A program made the translations under genes and the position numbers. Shown piece after piece: positions 1 through 11,632 of a stretch of 64,000 nucleotides of DNA. The DNA lies in assembly GCA_963995505.1 (NCBI GenBank), contig OZ023199.1:7683906-7747905 (forward strand), given 5' to 3'. The notes below the pieces were generated by a model. That model did not search any database. It was not told the DNA's origin and was given only the letters and a program-made list of their open reading frames with translations. The DNA comes from Hypericum androsaemum (lineage: Eukaryota > Streptophyta > Magnoliopsida > Malpighiales > Hypericaceae). How positions within the stretch are numbered: position 1 is the stretch's first letter; each line of letters starts with the position of its first letter.

Positions 1-323
1 AGAATCTGGCTCCCCAAACACAAAGAAAATAGAACAACGAACAAAGTCCTTGGACAAGGAGCAGGAAACCTCGATGCAATATTTAGAGCTACTAATGACA
101 TCCAGGTTGATGCCATCAGTCCACCATAATGCCAAACCCGTGGAACTTCCCCGAGAGTCAACATAAAAGCCATGATCAAACTTACAGTTACGACGAATCT
201 TATCAACCAAAATCTTTTGATTTTTTGTTTCCATTTGGGAGAATGTTTTCGAACAAGGCCTTTTAACATACAGACTGTCAAGGTAAGGCCTAATCCCCTG
301 ACGTTCCACACCAAGCAACTCAT
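1..323 (-). pseudogene. LINE ORF2 endonuclease fragment (broken, runs off window)
   Basis: Reverse-strand reading begins at an ATG near 323 with LVWNVRGLG, the opening of the exonuclease-endonuclease-phosphatase domain of plant L1-type LINEs. A frameshift near 230-245 changes frame. It then continues open to the window edge with METKNQ (the Glu of the metal-binding ETK motif) and GLALWWTDGINLDVIS, which matches the conserved GLALWW region of these endonucleases. This domain nicks target DNA for target-primed reverse transcription. The usual hydrophobic stretch before METK is missing at the frameshift. The RT would lie to the left of the window. ORF1 lies directly upstream on the same strand. 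The family call is firm; the copy is clearly inactive. Confidence 0.8.
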
Positions 324-345
324 TTATTCTCGGGAGACAAAGTAA

Positions 346-2011
346 TTATTTCCCAGAAAAAATCAAGCAAGGCAGAAGAAAAGGCTTCCAAGCCATGCGT
401 AGGGTTGAAAAGAGTAGTAGTTTTTGCCACCATACTCTTGAAGAAGCACCTCTAGTCTTACCAACCGCCACAGCTTTACCTTGGCGTTTCACCGACTGGG
501 GAAGAGAGTTACATTTGATCACATGAGGCTCAGACAAACTACGTTAGCATAGGAAAGATCCGTCACTTGAGAAGAAAGAGTAGACGCAATAGCTAAAAAT
601 TTGACAGAAAAAATCCTAACTCCTTTTCAATTTTTGGGTGGGTTGGACTGTAGAGATAGAAGGCTATGTCGAGGAAGCTTCCTCTTATGCGTGGGTTCAG
701 GGATCTTTTTGGTGGGAGTTAGGGTTGGGTTATCAGGATGGGAAGAAACCTCACGAGGTAACAATCTTGGTTTGTTTAGCAAATAAATCCGCTTAGGCCT
801 TTCCGAACCAGACTGGGGGTGTACTTGTGTAGTTCCAAATGAACTAGAAGAGGCTAACTTTTCACCAGAGACATTTCCCACTCCAGACAGAGAACGAGTG
901 GTTGAGGAAAAAACCTCAACCGGCATGCCAATCAGGCATCTCGAAGAAAGCAGAGGAGAGAGGGCTTTCTCAATAATTACCCTTTTACCCTTATCCATGG
1001 AAGGCAAAATATCAGAAAATCTGCAGAGGATACTTTGGTAATTCTCTGAAAGCCCCCCATCTACAGCCGGGGGGACCATCGGAGCAACCACCGAAGGAAC
1101 AAGAGCCAACTGGAGAGGACTCGATGAAGACCCCGGGGTCCTATGGGTAACATAGGACGCAAGTGGGTCCCTGCCATGCAAAGAGGGCGAAGGTCGGGAG
1201 GACATTCTCGAAGAGAGTCAGCGGGGAGAATCTACATGCAGCCACGCACCAAAAGGTAGATCATCCGTAACAAAGTTCCGATATAACTCCACCAGCATAC
1301 CATCAATAGTGTAAAATTTGGACGAATGTCCAAGTAGGGTGCAGACTGGGTGCCTTTCATACTTGAAGGTAACTAGCCAGGGCTCCATACCAGACCTCGG
1401 GTTTTGGAACCCCATTGGGAGAGGGAGATCGATGGCCATCCTGACTTTTAGCTTAAGAGCAGCACCCAAACCTGGGTGGGCAAGCTCATTTTCGTCAACA
1501 GAGACCACGCAAGCTCATTTTCGTCAACAGAGACCATGCCTTTAAATTGACGACTCACAATCGCCACCGCACTACGATTAATTAGGTTTTTGGGGAGTTC
1601 ACGCACTTGGAAATTAAAGACCATCATAGAAAAATCAATCGCCTTCCAAGGAATCACCGGATCCCACTCTTTAAGAATGAGATGATGATCTGTCACAGAC
1701 CATGGCGTATTGTTGAAAGCCTGATTCTGATCCACGGACCTCTTAAAAGTGAAGGAGGATAGGTTGGGTTGAAGCTCTCCAACCTCCAAATCAGACAGAA
1801 CCATCGCCCATGACTTGACAACACAAGTCTTCACCGAGGGGTTGGGGGGGGGGGGGGGTGAAAGGGTCTTAAGGAAACCAACTTTCCCACCTGAGTCCCA
1901 GGAATCAGAGTCCAAGTCTGGTTCCGGATCCTCGTCCGGGCCATGCTTTAAAAGCATGGTCTCCCTAAGAAGCTCCGCCAAGAGTACACTTTGGTCTACC
2001 CCAGAATCCAT
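346..2011 (-). pseudogene. LINE ORF1, DUF4283/zinc-knuckle nucleic-acid-binding protein, broken
   Basis: Three reverse-strand reading pieces (2011-1448, 1508-1218, 1205-627), with a further piece at 537-346, together look like the ORF1 protein of a plant L1 element. The first piece carries a DUF4283-like domain (WSVTDHHLILKEWDP, then FQVRELP). The second has a degraded zinc-knuckle region (WLVTFKYERHPVC...GHSS) and ends in AWLHVDSPR. The third is Ser/Pro-rich, as expected for the variable C-terminus. Breaks seen: a 29-bp tandem duplication at 1481-1538 shifts the frame, and a TGA stop at about 1218 separates two pieces that lie in the same frame. A 15-base G run (1844-1858) encodes a proline tract. 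ORF1 normally coats LINE RNA. It is non-functional here. Confidence 0.75.
1481..1538. repeat. 29-bp tandem duplication inside LINE ORF1
   Basis: Units 1481-1509 and 1510-1538 are identical except for one base near the end (accacg versus accatg). The length is not a multiple of three, so the duplication alone breaks the ORF1 reading frame. Both frames read MVSVDENELA across it. Confidence 0.95.
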
Positions 2012-2039
2012 GTCGGATTTAAGAGCTAAACACCACTAG

Positions 2040-2270
2040 GAAAAGTTACCAAAGAATGTAGGGGGGGGGGGGGGGGGGGTTGGAAAAAGAGGGGAAGAAG
2101 AGGGTACAAGATTAGGATGAGGATGAGAGGTAAAAGCCAGGGATTAAAGGCCGAAGGTACAGGGGGAAGGTGGGATTAAAGGTTGGAGGTCAGGGAAGGT
2201 GGGGAGGGGTTTGGTGGGGGTGCTCTTAGAGAGAGAAGGAGAGGATAAGTATGTTGGGTTCATTTTTCTG
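2040..2270 (-). other. Probable LINE 5' untranslated region with a 19-base G run
   Basis: This lies directly upstream of the ORF1 start on the reverse strand. It is strongly purine-rich on the plus strand, so pyrimidine-rich in the sense of the LINE, as is common for plant LINE 5' ends. It contains an uninterrupted run of 19 G at 2061-2079. I cannot fix the exact 5' end or a target duplication. Confidence 0.5.
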
Positions 2271-3108
2271 AGATGATCTGTTGGCACATCCAAGTAGTGA
2301 CCAAATAGCTGGCCTTTTGACTCATCTCCTAGTTTTTACCTAGTTTTTTGGTCTTATGGTGAACCACCTAATCCAATGTTTTTTGATCTTACTAGACATA
2401 AGGGTCTCTTCTTAAGAGATTGGACAAAGAAGATCCAGCATATATAAATTTAGAGAGACAAATTTCAGAGTTGATTGGATGATCAACTTTGGAATTAATC
2501 TTCCGTTAGGAATAGAGTGTATTCAAATTAACGTTGAGTGATGTTAGTGATTGTTGCACTTTCGCACTCGGTTGTATCAGATTTCTAATTTCTAATTATA
2601 TATTAAGGGGCATGGCTCTTCCCGATGACCATATCGAAATCTATTTGTAAACAAAACAAAACAAAAATGTCGGAAAAATTCTGAATATAAAATTAAAAAA
2701 TTAAATCTGATTTTTTTTCACATAAGAACCACTCTAACGAGACTATCCCAGAAATAAATTTTTTTACAACTAAAAAAACTGGAATAATAAAACCTATAAA
2801 AGATCCAAAACTACTAATTACAAAATTCCGAAATATGAAAAATAAGATGTCCACCCAATATTCCAAAATGGGATAAATATGTATATATTTTAAATAAGGT
2901 TTCAGATAAGTTTTCTTTCCCTTCTTTCATAGATTTATATTTCAAATAAGGTTTCAAAATTCGAAGTTTGCGAATGTAAAAAATATTTCTCGTACAAATA
3001 TTAAGGTTGTAGTCGAATTTGAATTAATCATTGTCACGATAATTGTACAATAAGAGTAGATCGTAAATCATATATCGACCAATAAATTACAATTAGGCAT
3101 GTTGATCA
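2271..3108. other. AT-rich stretch with no recognisable gene
   Basis: There is no coding similarity on either strand. A TATA-like AGCATATATAAA at about 2436-2447 may belong to an old LTR or promoter remnant, but no repeat partner was found in the window. Confidence 0.4.
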
Positions 3109-3523
3109 TGTTGGGTTATGGAGCCTGAAGGTACTTGCATGAAGTGTTGGATGATCGAGTGAAGACCATGCAGCGATAGCGATACGTGCCAACTCACCTG
3201 ACGCATGCATGCGAGTTTTGTAGAGGACGTAGAGGCAGCAAGGAGAGTGGTGCACGCTAGGGACGGGGGGAAATATAAAGTTAATACGTTTTAGGTCTCT
3301 CCAATCAGATTAGGATACCTATTATGCATACTTGCAACTACCTCTGTAATCAAAGTCTCAGTAAGAGGGAGAGAGCGTGCAGTTGCAGCAAGCGAGAATA
3401 AACCCTAGGGAGAGAGTGCAGTAGCAATATCGCATAAAGTGCAGTAGTTGCAGTAAGCACTTGTATTCACAGTATCGTAGTTAGCGCAATTGCAGTGGTG
3501 TCACAGAAAAGAAAAGAAAACCT
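3109..3523 (+). repeat. 5' LTR / leader of the copia element
   Basis: It begins TGTTGGGTTATGGAGCCTG and matches 21746-22240 along its length, with many differences. A degenerate initiator-Met primer site (TGGTGTCACAGA, compare TGGTATCAGAGC) lies at about 3496-3507. This suggests the LTR may really end near 3494, but similarity between the two copies runs on to about 3523. The end is therefore approximate. Confidence 0.6.
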
Positions 3524-3529
3524 AGTGGA

Positions 3530-3733
3530 GAAAGTTACCAGTCGAGAAGTTTGACGGAGTAGGATGATGGTTTTGGAAGATGCAGATTGATGATCACCTG
3601 TATGGCAATGACTTGCATCAACCACTTAGTACAAAACCCGTAGACATGAAGAAGGATGATTGAAGTTGCCGGACATAAAGGCGATGAGCGTGGTACGCTT
3701 TTCGTTATCTAGGAGCATATCATTGCAGACTAA
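3530..3733 (+). pseudogene. copia gag N-terminus
   Basis: The plus-strand translation contains the copia gag opening: KLPVEKFDG-like sequence, then FWKMQIDDHLYGNDLHQPL, then a lysine/aspartate stretch with stops. It stops abruptly at the left LTR of element A. The downstream part of the same protein resumes at about 11650, where EEMMEILSKMYEKS and HITRRLFNLMM follow. This is the nucleocapsid precursor of the element and is inactivated by stops and by the insertion. Confidence 0.75.
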
Positions 3734-5548
3734 TGATGTGGATTTTGAGGTTTGCCCTAGCAATATAGAGGAAGTATAGTGTAGAACCCACAGAGAACGG
3801 GTCCTATGGCATAAAGTGAAATGCTAGAGAGAATAGGTAAATAACTAATGACAAAGACTGGAATAAATGATAATGGAGAAAAGCGAACAAGGCACCCCTC
3901 ACACAACACTCTCAACTCGGCTTCTCGTGGACTTTATTCTAGCTCGTGGCAGTTCTAGATGAGCCTAATACGAGGATGCTTTACTGTCACATTTTTTAAC
4001 ACCCCAAAGCTTCGTATTAGGCTAAATGGAATATTCCTGGTGACCTTCGCATGTGTGAGTTGTCAACCTCACGCAAACAAGCAAGGGCCGCAAATAAAAC
4101 CCCTCAATTCCACTCTTTACCTTTCCACCACTAAGGAAAACTAACTTAGGCTCTTCACCATGGTTCTTAAACCATCGTCAACTTTTCTCCTCGGGCCCTC
4201 GAGCCAATTCTAGCCAATTAGTGGGATAGTTCTTTGGGCCTAATCCATCTCCAGTTTTGTATGCCACTAGATCAATTAGTAAGTACTTCGGTGGAGTTAG
4301 ACTCATCAAACCTAACTACTAAAGTCATTTTTAACCAAAAGCATTAATCTCGGGTCCCACTAGTTCTTTTAGCAAGTACCTAGGTGTAGATTAACATAAT
4401 AATCTCCAACCTAGTCCATTAGTGAAAAGCATTAAGTCTTTTGACTAATTCGCAACCTAATCGTTAAAGCCCATTCGAAACTGAGTCGATCGAGTGCACG
4501 TAGGGCACACAACCCTAAAGAAACTAATCACTTATCATAAATGTAAACATAAATGCAGCAATGGAAAGGAAAGCCATGTCACAAAAGCTAAAATAGAGAG
4601 ATAGAGTTAGAGGGTTGCTCAAGCATGCAGACCGCCTACCACCTTCCTTATACTAGCTCCTTTCCAATGTTGAGAGCTCTTTCTCTAAGATTCACTCTCT
4701 AGAATTTAATGTTTAGAGAATCCAATGTCAAAAGCTACATAGGGTTATGGATGGGGGGCTATCTATAATCCAACACTCAAAACCATCAAAAGTGACCTCA
4801 AAAGACCAAAATGACCTTAAGTTCGGGTTACATTTCCTCGCATAAAAATATGCAAGTGCAGAAAGGCATTAGAATTATCAGGCTATGGGTGATAAGTTCT
4901 TCTCTCCTTGGCGATTGGGTGTTGCCCGTGAGGATCAGTGGTTGGGCTGTAGGGGAATGTCGTTTGGTGGTCTTGGTACCACATGGCAGGAATTGCTTCT
5001 GAATAATATTCCTCTTTATCAAATGTCGAATGATACTTCTCGGGGGATCTGGACGGCAGCTCATGATGTGGGACAAATTTCACCTTTTAGCTGGTGCCGT
5101 GTGGTGTTGAGATTGTTGTTCAGTAGTTCCCTTTAAGTAAACTTTTGAACATTACTTCTGGAGGTCTTAGACAGCAGCTCAGAGTGCTAGCTAATTTTGC
5201 CTTTGGGCGAGTGTAGTTCGGCACTCAGACTACCTCGCAGTAGTGGTGTATTCCTCCTTCCTACTTCTGACAGGGTCTGGGTATCTTCTCCCTCTAACAT
5301 GTGTGACGTGTGGCAATAAAGACTGTTGCCGACATTTGAGCAACTCATCAACACTTCTCTTCTTAGTCTCCTTACCCAAAAGTGCCCCGATTTACACCAA
5401 AAGACACAAAACATAAAAAGTTAAGCCATTCGAGGCAATTGACCCATAAATTGGTTAAAAAGACTCAAGACTCAACACTTTCAACAATAAAATGATAGAA
5501 AGAGACCTCTAAAAGACCATGTCGAATGAGTGTTTTTAACAGTCATCA
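3734..5548 (-). repeat. Element A left LTR (3' LTR in element sense)
   Basis: It starts TGATGTGGATTTTG and ends CAGTCATCA. It aligns with 9750-11632 from end to end with numerous substitutions and indels. Just inside its inner edge lies a G-rich tract on the minus strand (GTGTGGGGTG), which fits a polypurine tract. Confidence 0.85.
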
Positions 5549-7542
5549 ACACCCCACACTAGTATCTTTGCTTGTCCTCAAGCAAAAACCGAAGCATGGG
5601 AACCTAAAAACAATTCACAACAATAAATAAAAATACAAAAGGCAGGAGTTGGTAATCTTCAACATTCGTGTAGTTCCCCCAAACTTCAAATCAAGGCTTC
5701 AAAATTGCACCCACAGCTAAAAAGTGCACTTACCCGAGCACCAAGGCAAGAATGTATAGAGACCACATCCTCTAATTGCTTAACCCAATGTTAACACTAG
5801 GTAAAAGACTCCAGAGGGTTGACCACTCAGAGATTCAGAAGTTTAAGCTCAAATATGTAAGTGGTCTACTTTCTATCTCTCACTAACATGTCCAGGGTCT
5901 GAAAGTATTCCACTTTCTACTAGGTTATGCCTCAAATCATGTGGGTCTTATGATCAAAGGAAATTTGTCATTGTGTTGTAATAGGGTTAAGGTTAGGTTG
6001 AAGATACACATTTGGAAAGTAGCTAAACCATCCAATCCGAGGAACTAGTTACAAAAGTACACCAACTCTCGACTATTCTAAACATTCAACCTATGTCTAC
6101 ATTCACTCATCCCATTATCAAACCCAAATCCAAAGACTATGAAGCACAAACCTTGCCCTTTATTCTAGTTTCCTTATTAACAAAACTTCCTATCTTACTC
6201 TTTTTTGAGACTTTTATTATTTTCTTCATTTTTTTGTTATTTTTCTTTTCCTTTTCATTTTCCATTTTTTTCTTGTTCCTTTATTTTCTTTCCTTTATTC
6301 CTTATTGACAACACAACATGGTGGAAAATTTTTTCCCTTCTTGTTGGAATTTTCTACCCAAAATCTCCCAATGTTTACTCCAAAAAAATGAGCCTATTCT
6401 ACAATGGAACTCTTACAATCGAGCCCCCAAAAGATAAGAACCTAATCCATCCTTCGATCGAGTGACCAAAGGTGGGTAAGATTGTGGATAACAGTCCACA
6501 ATGGTTTAGATACATGAATGAAAAGGCTCAGGCGCAAGTTGTTTCAAGCAAAGGAGAATGTAAGGAATTTGGCTTTATGGCTCTAGGCTAAACATTCTAA
6601 AAAATGGCCCCTGTCCTCCCATAATTCCAACACCATTAGGGCGGTACCAAGTATAGGTTGAATACCTGAAAGTCCGAAATATGTGAGCACCTCATGAACA
6701 AAAATGCAGATGGATGTCTTCTCCTTCGGTTCAAAAGTCTCATGAGGTCACTCATCAACCCTTTAACGACATCTAACTAGCGAAAAAATTAGGCTAAGCA
6801 AAAATGAGGCGGGAAAAAAGGATGTCCCTGTATTGTCCTTAATCTGAGATGGCCTAGGTGATGCAAAAGCAAAAATGACTACACAAGGCCTCCGTGGCTA
6901 AAGAGAAATACAAACACTTTAATCAAAATCACATAAGAGGCCTACATGGCCACTAACATTAATGTCAATGATAACATATACATTAAAAAACACACAAAGA
7001 TGACAATTAAAACATTTAAACATGGAAATGAGGCAGGAAAAAAGGATGTCCCTGTATTTCACTTTGCAAAGAAGAAGCGGGAAGCACCTTGGAAGATAGC
7101 CACATACTCACCCTTTGTATTTTGTATAGACACATCACACATCATCGTCACCATCGGCTTGCCACCTTTGATTAACCTATTAAGGGGCACACAATTTCCA
7201 CATAGAAGTGGCGTATGCAAACAGAACTGTAATGCTCTCGATCTTCTTAGACAATATGTACACAATAAGACATGCTAATTTATAGTCCATAGCTTATTGT
7301 CTTAGTTGAGGATGAAGGGATCAGGCCAAGATGGTGTGTCCTCCATGTTGTTTGACGTCTCTGGTTCCTGTTCTATATATGGATAGATTGTTAAGAGTCT
7401 GGCATGAGGGATGGTAGTTCTCTCCTTGCATACCTGGCAACATAGAACCAACTTATCTCCATCCTTTGCTAAGACCTCAACCTTATCTGTCGAGTCAATA
7501 ATTGCTGATCTTGGGAAGCAGGAGGACAACCTCAAGAACTCA
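5549..7542 (-). other. Element A non-coding 3' region, related to that of element B
   Basis: No protein similarity was found. The stretch from about 5549 to 6930 aligns with 15785-17000 of element B, sharing the start (accccacac, ttgcttgtcctcaag), gttgaccactcagag, a very T-rich block (6180-6300 against 16400-16490) and ggtcactcatcaa near the end. A segment (aaaaaaggatgtccctgtatt) occurs twice, near 6815 and 7037, suggesting a local duplication. Short ORFs here (6093-6308 and others) are T-run translations and not convincing genes. Confidence 0.7.
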
Positions 7543-7929
7543 TCATCCTAAACCTCTTGGTTGGTTTTGAAAACTTCTCTCTCCTTGTTTAAGGTTAACG
7601 TAATCTGTCGTTGACCCCCTTGTACTACTATTTAAGTTTGTGCCAAGAATGGTGATTCTAACAAAATCCCCATCCGATAAATGAATGCTTGAATAATAAG
7701 GGTACATGTTTATGGATCCCAGGGTTTTCCACATTGAGTGTGGCATGATGTTGACCGGGGACCTTCCTTTACATATAGTTGTGGGACTCAGTACTATATT
7801 AATTTTGACCAGAATGGCCAAATTCCTCATGTCTCTTACTGGGTGTATTATGACATTACCTTTCGTTATGTGCGGGTTATGCACCATTGGTACTTGTTCT
7901 CTTTTTCCTGGTTTAAGCCTCATCATCAA
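7543..7929 (-). pseudogene. Second retroviral-type aspartic protease-like segment in element A
   Basis: The reverse-strand ORF of 128 residues contains SPVNIMPHSMWKTLG at about residues 59-73. This corresponds to the stretch just after the active-site Asp in plant gypsy proteases (family pattern D-x-G-A-S-x-N-x-M-P). The residues where Asp-Leu-Gly would stand read CKGRS, so the catalytic Asp is lost. It lies downstream of a separate protease-like segment (8081-8400). This suggests a duplication or a patchwork of two related elements. Confidence 0.5.
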
Positions 7930-8080
7930 GCAATTATCATTATTTTCCTGTGGGTCTTCTTTGCTTATTCATTTGTTCTGCTCTTTCCTAGGTCCCATTG
8001 TGAGTACCTTCTTTCCTCCCAGTTGTTTTTCACATGCTTCAGTGATGCATTTGTCCTCACCCATGCTAAATTCCATAAGG

Positions 8081-8400
8081 TTATTTCCTAAGCAGAAGAT
8101 AATTCTCCTCCCTTTGACATTGATGCACTTGGATGGCGACAAGGAATGGCCTACCCAGAAAAAGCATTTCTCCCAAATCATCTGCGTCCTCGATAATGAG
8201 GAAAGTGGCCAACACCTCCATTCCTTTTACTTTGACCACCATGTCCATCATGCTTCCCAACAGCATCCAGAGGGAATCGTTGGCCTGTCTAATCTTGATG
8301 TCTGTAGGATGTAGTGGTATCTCACCCAGTTTATCCCACAAGGACTGTGTTATTACATTTACTGATGACCTGGAATCACGCCACGCTTCTTCAATTTAGA
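8081..8400 (-). pseudogene. First aspartic protease-like segment in element A
   Basis: Reverse-strand reading starting upstream of 8377 gives DSRSSVNVI...SLWDKLG, then ADQS-like ANDSLWMLLG, then LGEMLFLGRPFL near the end. This matches the gypsy protease layout: active-site Asp, a flap-like segment, then the LGRPFL motif. The glycine after Asp-Ser is replaced by Arg (DSR instead of DSG), so activity is unlikely. The Met used by an ORF call at 8341 is not the natural start; the domain extends upstream. A protease of this type would process gag. Confidence 0.6.
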
Positions 8401-8759
8401 CATCCTCTGTCAACACTAAAATAGTTATAGAATCTTCTTCGCTTGGAGAATCGGTGACTTCTCTCACTCCTTTTCTTCTTCTCCTCTTTACAAATTTTCC
8501 TTCTTCCATCCAAGAGAGACTCTCCCTTCCCTCTTCCAAGTCACTCTCTTCTTGGCTTGACTCCACTGTCATAGCCATAACATAACCTTCCTTGGCAATA
8601 GCTTCAATACCATACACTACACTCCCCTTATTAGAGGTTTGAGATGGTCTTGGTAACTCGGAGACTTTCTCTTCTAACTTACAGTAGGCTATTTTTTGTC
8701 CTTGCATGACTTACTCTAAATTAGACATCTTCTAACTTACGCAAGTACTAATGAACGTG

Positions 8760-9330
8760 AAAAGCGCTTATTTTGTCACACCATTTTAGGGTCATTTAGA
8801 CCCTTTTTGCATATTTATTCCTTGAGTCTTGCATCTTTTCAGCCATTTCTAGGTCTTTGTTTCATTTAAAGGATTGTAGGGACGAGAGGAGCACTTAAAG
8901 ATGCAGAGTATAGAAGGAGTCGTGACAAAGGACAGCAAGCTGGGAACGAACTACAACCACTGATCAATGACATATGCATTAAATGTGTTTGCTCTGTGTT
9001 ATCTGTCGAACGAAAGCAATCCTGCCGAACGGTGCTCGTCCAGCTCCCGAAGATCTCTCGAAGATTTTCTCGGTAGAACAACCTGCCAAACAACGATCGC
9101 GAAGGAAGAAAGAGGATTTTCCAGGCCCAACCGTCGAACAGTGGATTTTCTCATGGAACAACAAAATATCCCACCGAGTGGAGGCCGCACCTCCCGACCG
9201 GTGCCCAAATGCAAAACTGCCTTACCAGCTCAATCTGTCGGCCATTGGAAAAGAAGCCGAACGACTTTTGCGTTAGTTTTTGCCCAGGAACTGACGATAT
9301 TTTAAGGAAAATTTGGTCATTTTGTAATGT
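8760..9330. other. Unassigned, more GC-rich stretch between gag and protease of element A
   Basis: This stretch interrupts the expected gag-protease continuity. It contains repeated short words of the type cgaac/ccgaacgg and no recognisable protein. It could be a fragment of another LTR inserted in gag, because similar words (ggcagct, ttcggtag) occur in element A's own LTR near 11090-11230. No boundary or target duplication could be set. Confidence 0.3.
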
Positions 9331-9591
9331 TTTAGAGTTGACGATAGGTATGGGCACTCCAAGCGTGATGCCATCTAGGGTCATCCTTGCAAAGTCCATA
9401 AATGGAGTGTCATCCATATCATCAACTCTAGGCCCCCTTCTCATGGCCACTTCATCGTGCTCCTCTTCGTAGTTAATCCTTGCTCTTGCTCTTGCTCTTC
9501 TTTCTCTTCGGATAGTTCTCTTAGTCTCTCGAATGTCTTGCACCACTTCTTCTTGGTCACTAAATGATCTTGAGGACCGAGTATTGGGCAT
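9331..9591 (-). pseudogene. Element A gag N-terminus
   Basis: The reverse-strand ATG at 9591 starts MPNTRSSRSFSDQEEVVQD, followed by an Arg-rich stretch (RRERRARARARI). This is like the gag start of element B (MPRTRSEG...RREKRDQARA) and other Athila/Tat gags. The start lies about 140 nt inside the primer site, as expected. Recognisable gag sequence stops near 9340 and the capsid core is not visible, so the protein is truncated. Confidence 0.6.
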
Positions 9592-9730
9592 GCACAACAA
9601 AAAGGTACCTTGCAAGATAACAACACAGAACAACAGAAGTTACAAAAAAACAACTATCTAATTGGACAAGCTAAAGAAAGGCTACCTAAACTACTAACTA
9701 AATTAACTAAATGCCTAGGGAATAATAGTT

Positions 9731-9747
9731 CCCCAACAATGGCACCA
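9731..9747 (-). other. Primer-binding site of element A (tRNA-Asp type)
   Basis: The reverse strand reads TGGTGCCATTGTTGGGG two bases inside the LTR. This matches the complement of the plant tRNA-Asp 3' end, TGGCGCCGTTGCCGGGG, with four differences. All four are C-to-T or G-to-A transitions. This fixes the orientation as minus and makes the right LTR the 5' LTR. Confidence 0.8.
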
Positions 9748-9749
9748 AT

Positions 9750-11632
9750 TGATGAGGTGGATTTTAAGGTCCGCCCTAGCAAATATAGAGAAAGTAAAGT
9801 GTCAAACCCACAAAGAACGGGTCCTATGGTGTAAAGTGAAAAGCTAGAAAGAATAGGTAAATAGCTAATGACAAAGATTGGAATAAAAGATAATAAAGAA
9901 AAGCAGCAAGGCACCCCTCGCACAACCCTCTCAATTCGACTTCTCGTGGGCTTTATCCTAGGTGAGCCTAATATGAGGTGCTTTACTATCACGCTCTTCA
10001 CACCCAAAAGCTTCCTATTGGGCTAAATGGAATGTTATCAGTCTGCCTTTCGCACGTGAGTTGTCAAAATGTCACGCAAACAAGCACGTCCCAGCAATAC
10101 AAACTCTTAAGTCCACTCTTTACTGTTCTACCTTGAAGGATAACTAATTTAGGGGCTCATCACCATGGTTCCTTGAATCGTCAATCTTGTCCTCAGTCCC
10201 TCGAGCCAATTCTAGCCAATTAGTGGGATAGTTCCATGGGCCCTAATCGTTCTTGTGTTTTAGATGCAGGTAGATCAATTGATAAGTACTTCGGTTGAGT
10301 TAGACTCATCAAACCTAACTAATAAAGTTGTCATTAACCAAAAGCATTAATCTCGGGATGCACTAGTTTATTTAGCAAGTACCTAGGTGTAGATTAACCT
10401 AATAATCAACAACCTTGTCCATTAGCCAAAAGCAATAATTCCTCTCACTTATTCGCAACCTATTTGTAAAAACTCATTCGAAACTGAGTCGATCGAGTGT
10501 AGTTAAGGCACTCAACCTAAAAAGAACTACTCACATATCATAAATGTAAACATAAATGCAATGGCAAAGAAAGCAATCTCACAAAAGCTAAAATAAAGAG
10601 ATAGAGTTAGAGGGTGGCTCAAGCATATGGGCCTCCTAGCTCCTTCATCATCCTAGCTCCTAGCTTCCTTCCAATGTGGAGAGCGCATTCTCCAAGATTC
10701 TCCATCTAGACTTTAATGTTTAGAGAATCCAAATGTCAAAAGTGACCTAGGGTTAGAGATGAGGGGCTGTATATAGTCCAACCCTAAAAACCCTCAAAAG
10801 TGACCTCAAAAGACCAAAATGACGTTAAATTCTGGTTATATTTCTGGGCATAAAAAATGCAACTGCCGAACCACACTAGAATTGCCAGGTAGTGGGTGAT
10901 AAGTTCTTCTCTCCTTTGTGATTCGGTACCGCCCGTTTGATGCAACTGCCGAACCACACTAGAATTGTCAGGATTACTAGTCTAGCGATAGGGGAACTAC
11001 TGTTTGATGGTCTTGGTGGCACCCGATAGGAGTTACTTCCAAATAATCTTCCTCTTTGTCGAATGCCTAGGGGTACTTCTCTGGGGATCTAGGCGGCAGC
11101 TCACGCTGTAGGGAAAATTTTGCCTTTTGGCTTATGCCATTTGGTGCTAAGATTATCGTTCGGTAGTTCCCTCTAAGTAGACTACCAAACGTTACTTCTT
11201 GAGGGACTTGGACGGCAGCTTAGAGAGCGGGCTGATTTTGCCTTTAGGCGAGTACCATTTGGCACTTAGACAACCGTATGCTAGTAGTGTCTTCCACTTT
11301 TAGTGATTGCTGCTTGGTACTTCTGATGGGGTCCGGGCGGTAGCACACGGTTTGGGCATCTTCTCCCTCTAATGCGAGTGACGTCCAACACTGGAGACTA
11401 TCGCTCGAAACTGGGGTAGCTGAGCAACACTAATCTTCTTGTTCTCATTGCCCAAAAGTCCTCATGTTGCCCCAATTTCCTTCAAAACACATAAAACATA
11501 ACAAGTTAAGCCATTCGAGGCAAATACCCATAAAATGACTAAAAAGATTCAAGACTCGATACTTTAAACACTAAAATGATAGAAAGAGACCTCTCAAAGG
11601 CCATGTTGAATGAGTGTTTTTGACACTCATCA
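9750..11632 (-). repeat. Element A right LTR (5' LTR in element sense)
   Basis: It starts TGATGAGGTGGATTTT and ends GACACTCATCA. It is homologous to 3734-5548. Around 11030-11430 it carries several imperfect repeats around ggcagct and the word ttcggtag. Confidence 0.85.

Larger units (their letters stand above)
3734..11632 (-). mobile_element. Element A: decayed Athila/Tat-like gypsy element without pol
   Basis: Two long related LTRs (3734-5548 and 9750-11632) both begin TGATG and end CATCA. The reverse-strand order from the right is: LTR, tRNA-Asp-type primer site (9731-9747), gag N-terminus (from 9591), protease-like segments, long non-coding 3' region, G-rich polypurine tract next to 5548, LTR. 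No RT, RNase H or integrase motif is visible in the 4.2-kb interior. The LTRs differ in length (1815 against 1883 bp) and at many positions, so the insertion is old. The flanks ACTAA and CACAC do not form a target duplication. It is inserted in the gag gene of the copia element. Confidence 0.8.

Noticed and set aside
3734..3740. A target duplication for element A
   Set aside because: The flanks ACTAA and CACAC do not match, and shifting the LTR ends by a few bases does not produce one; the duplication is lost or the ends are altered.
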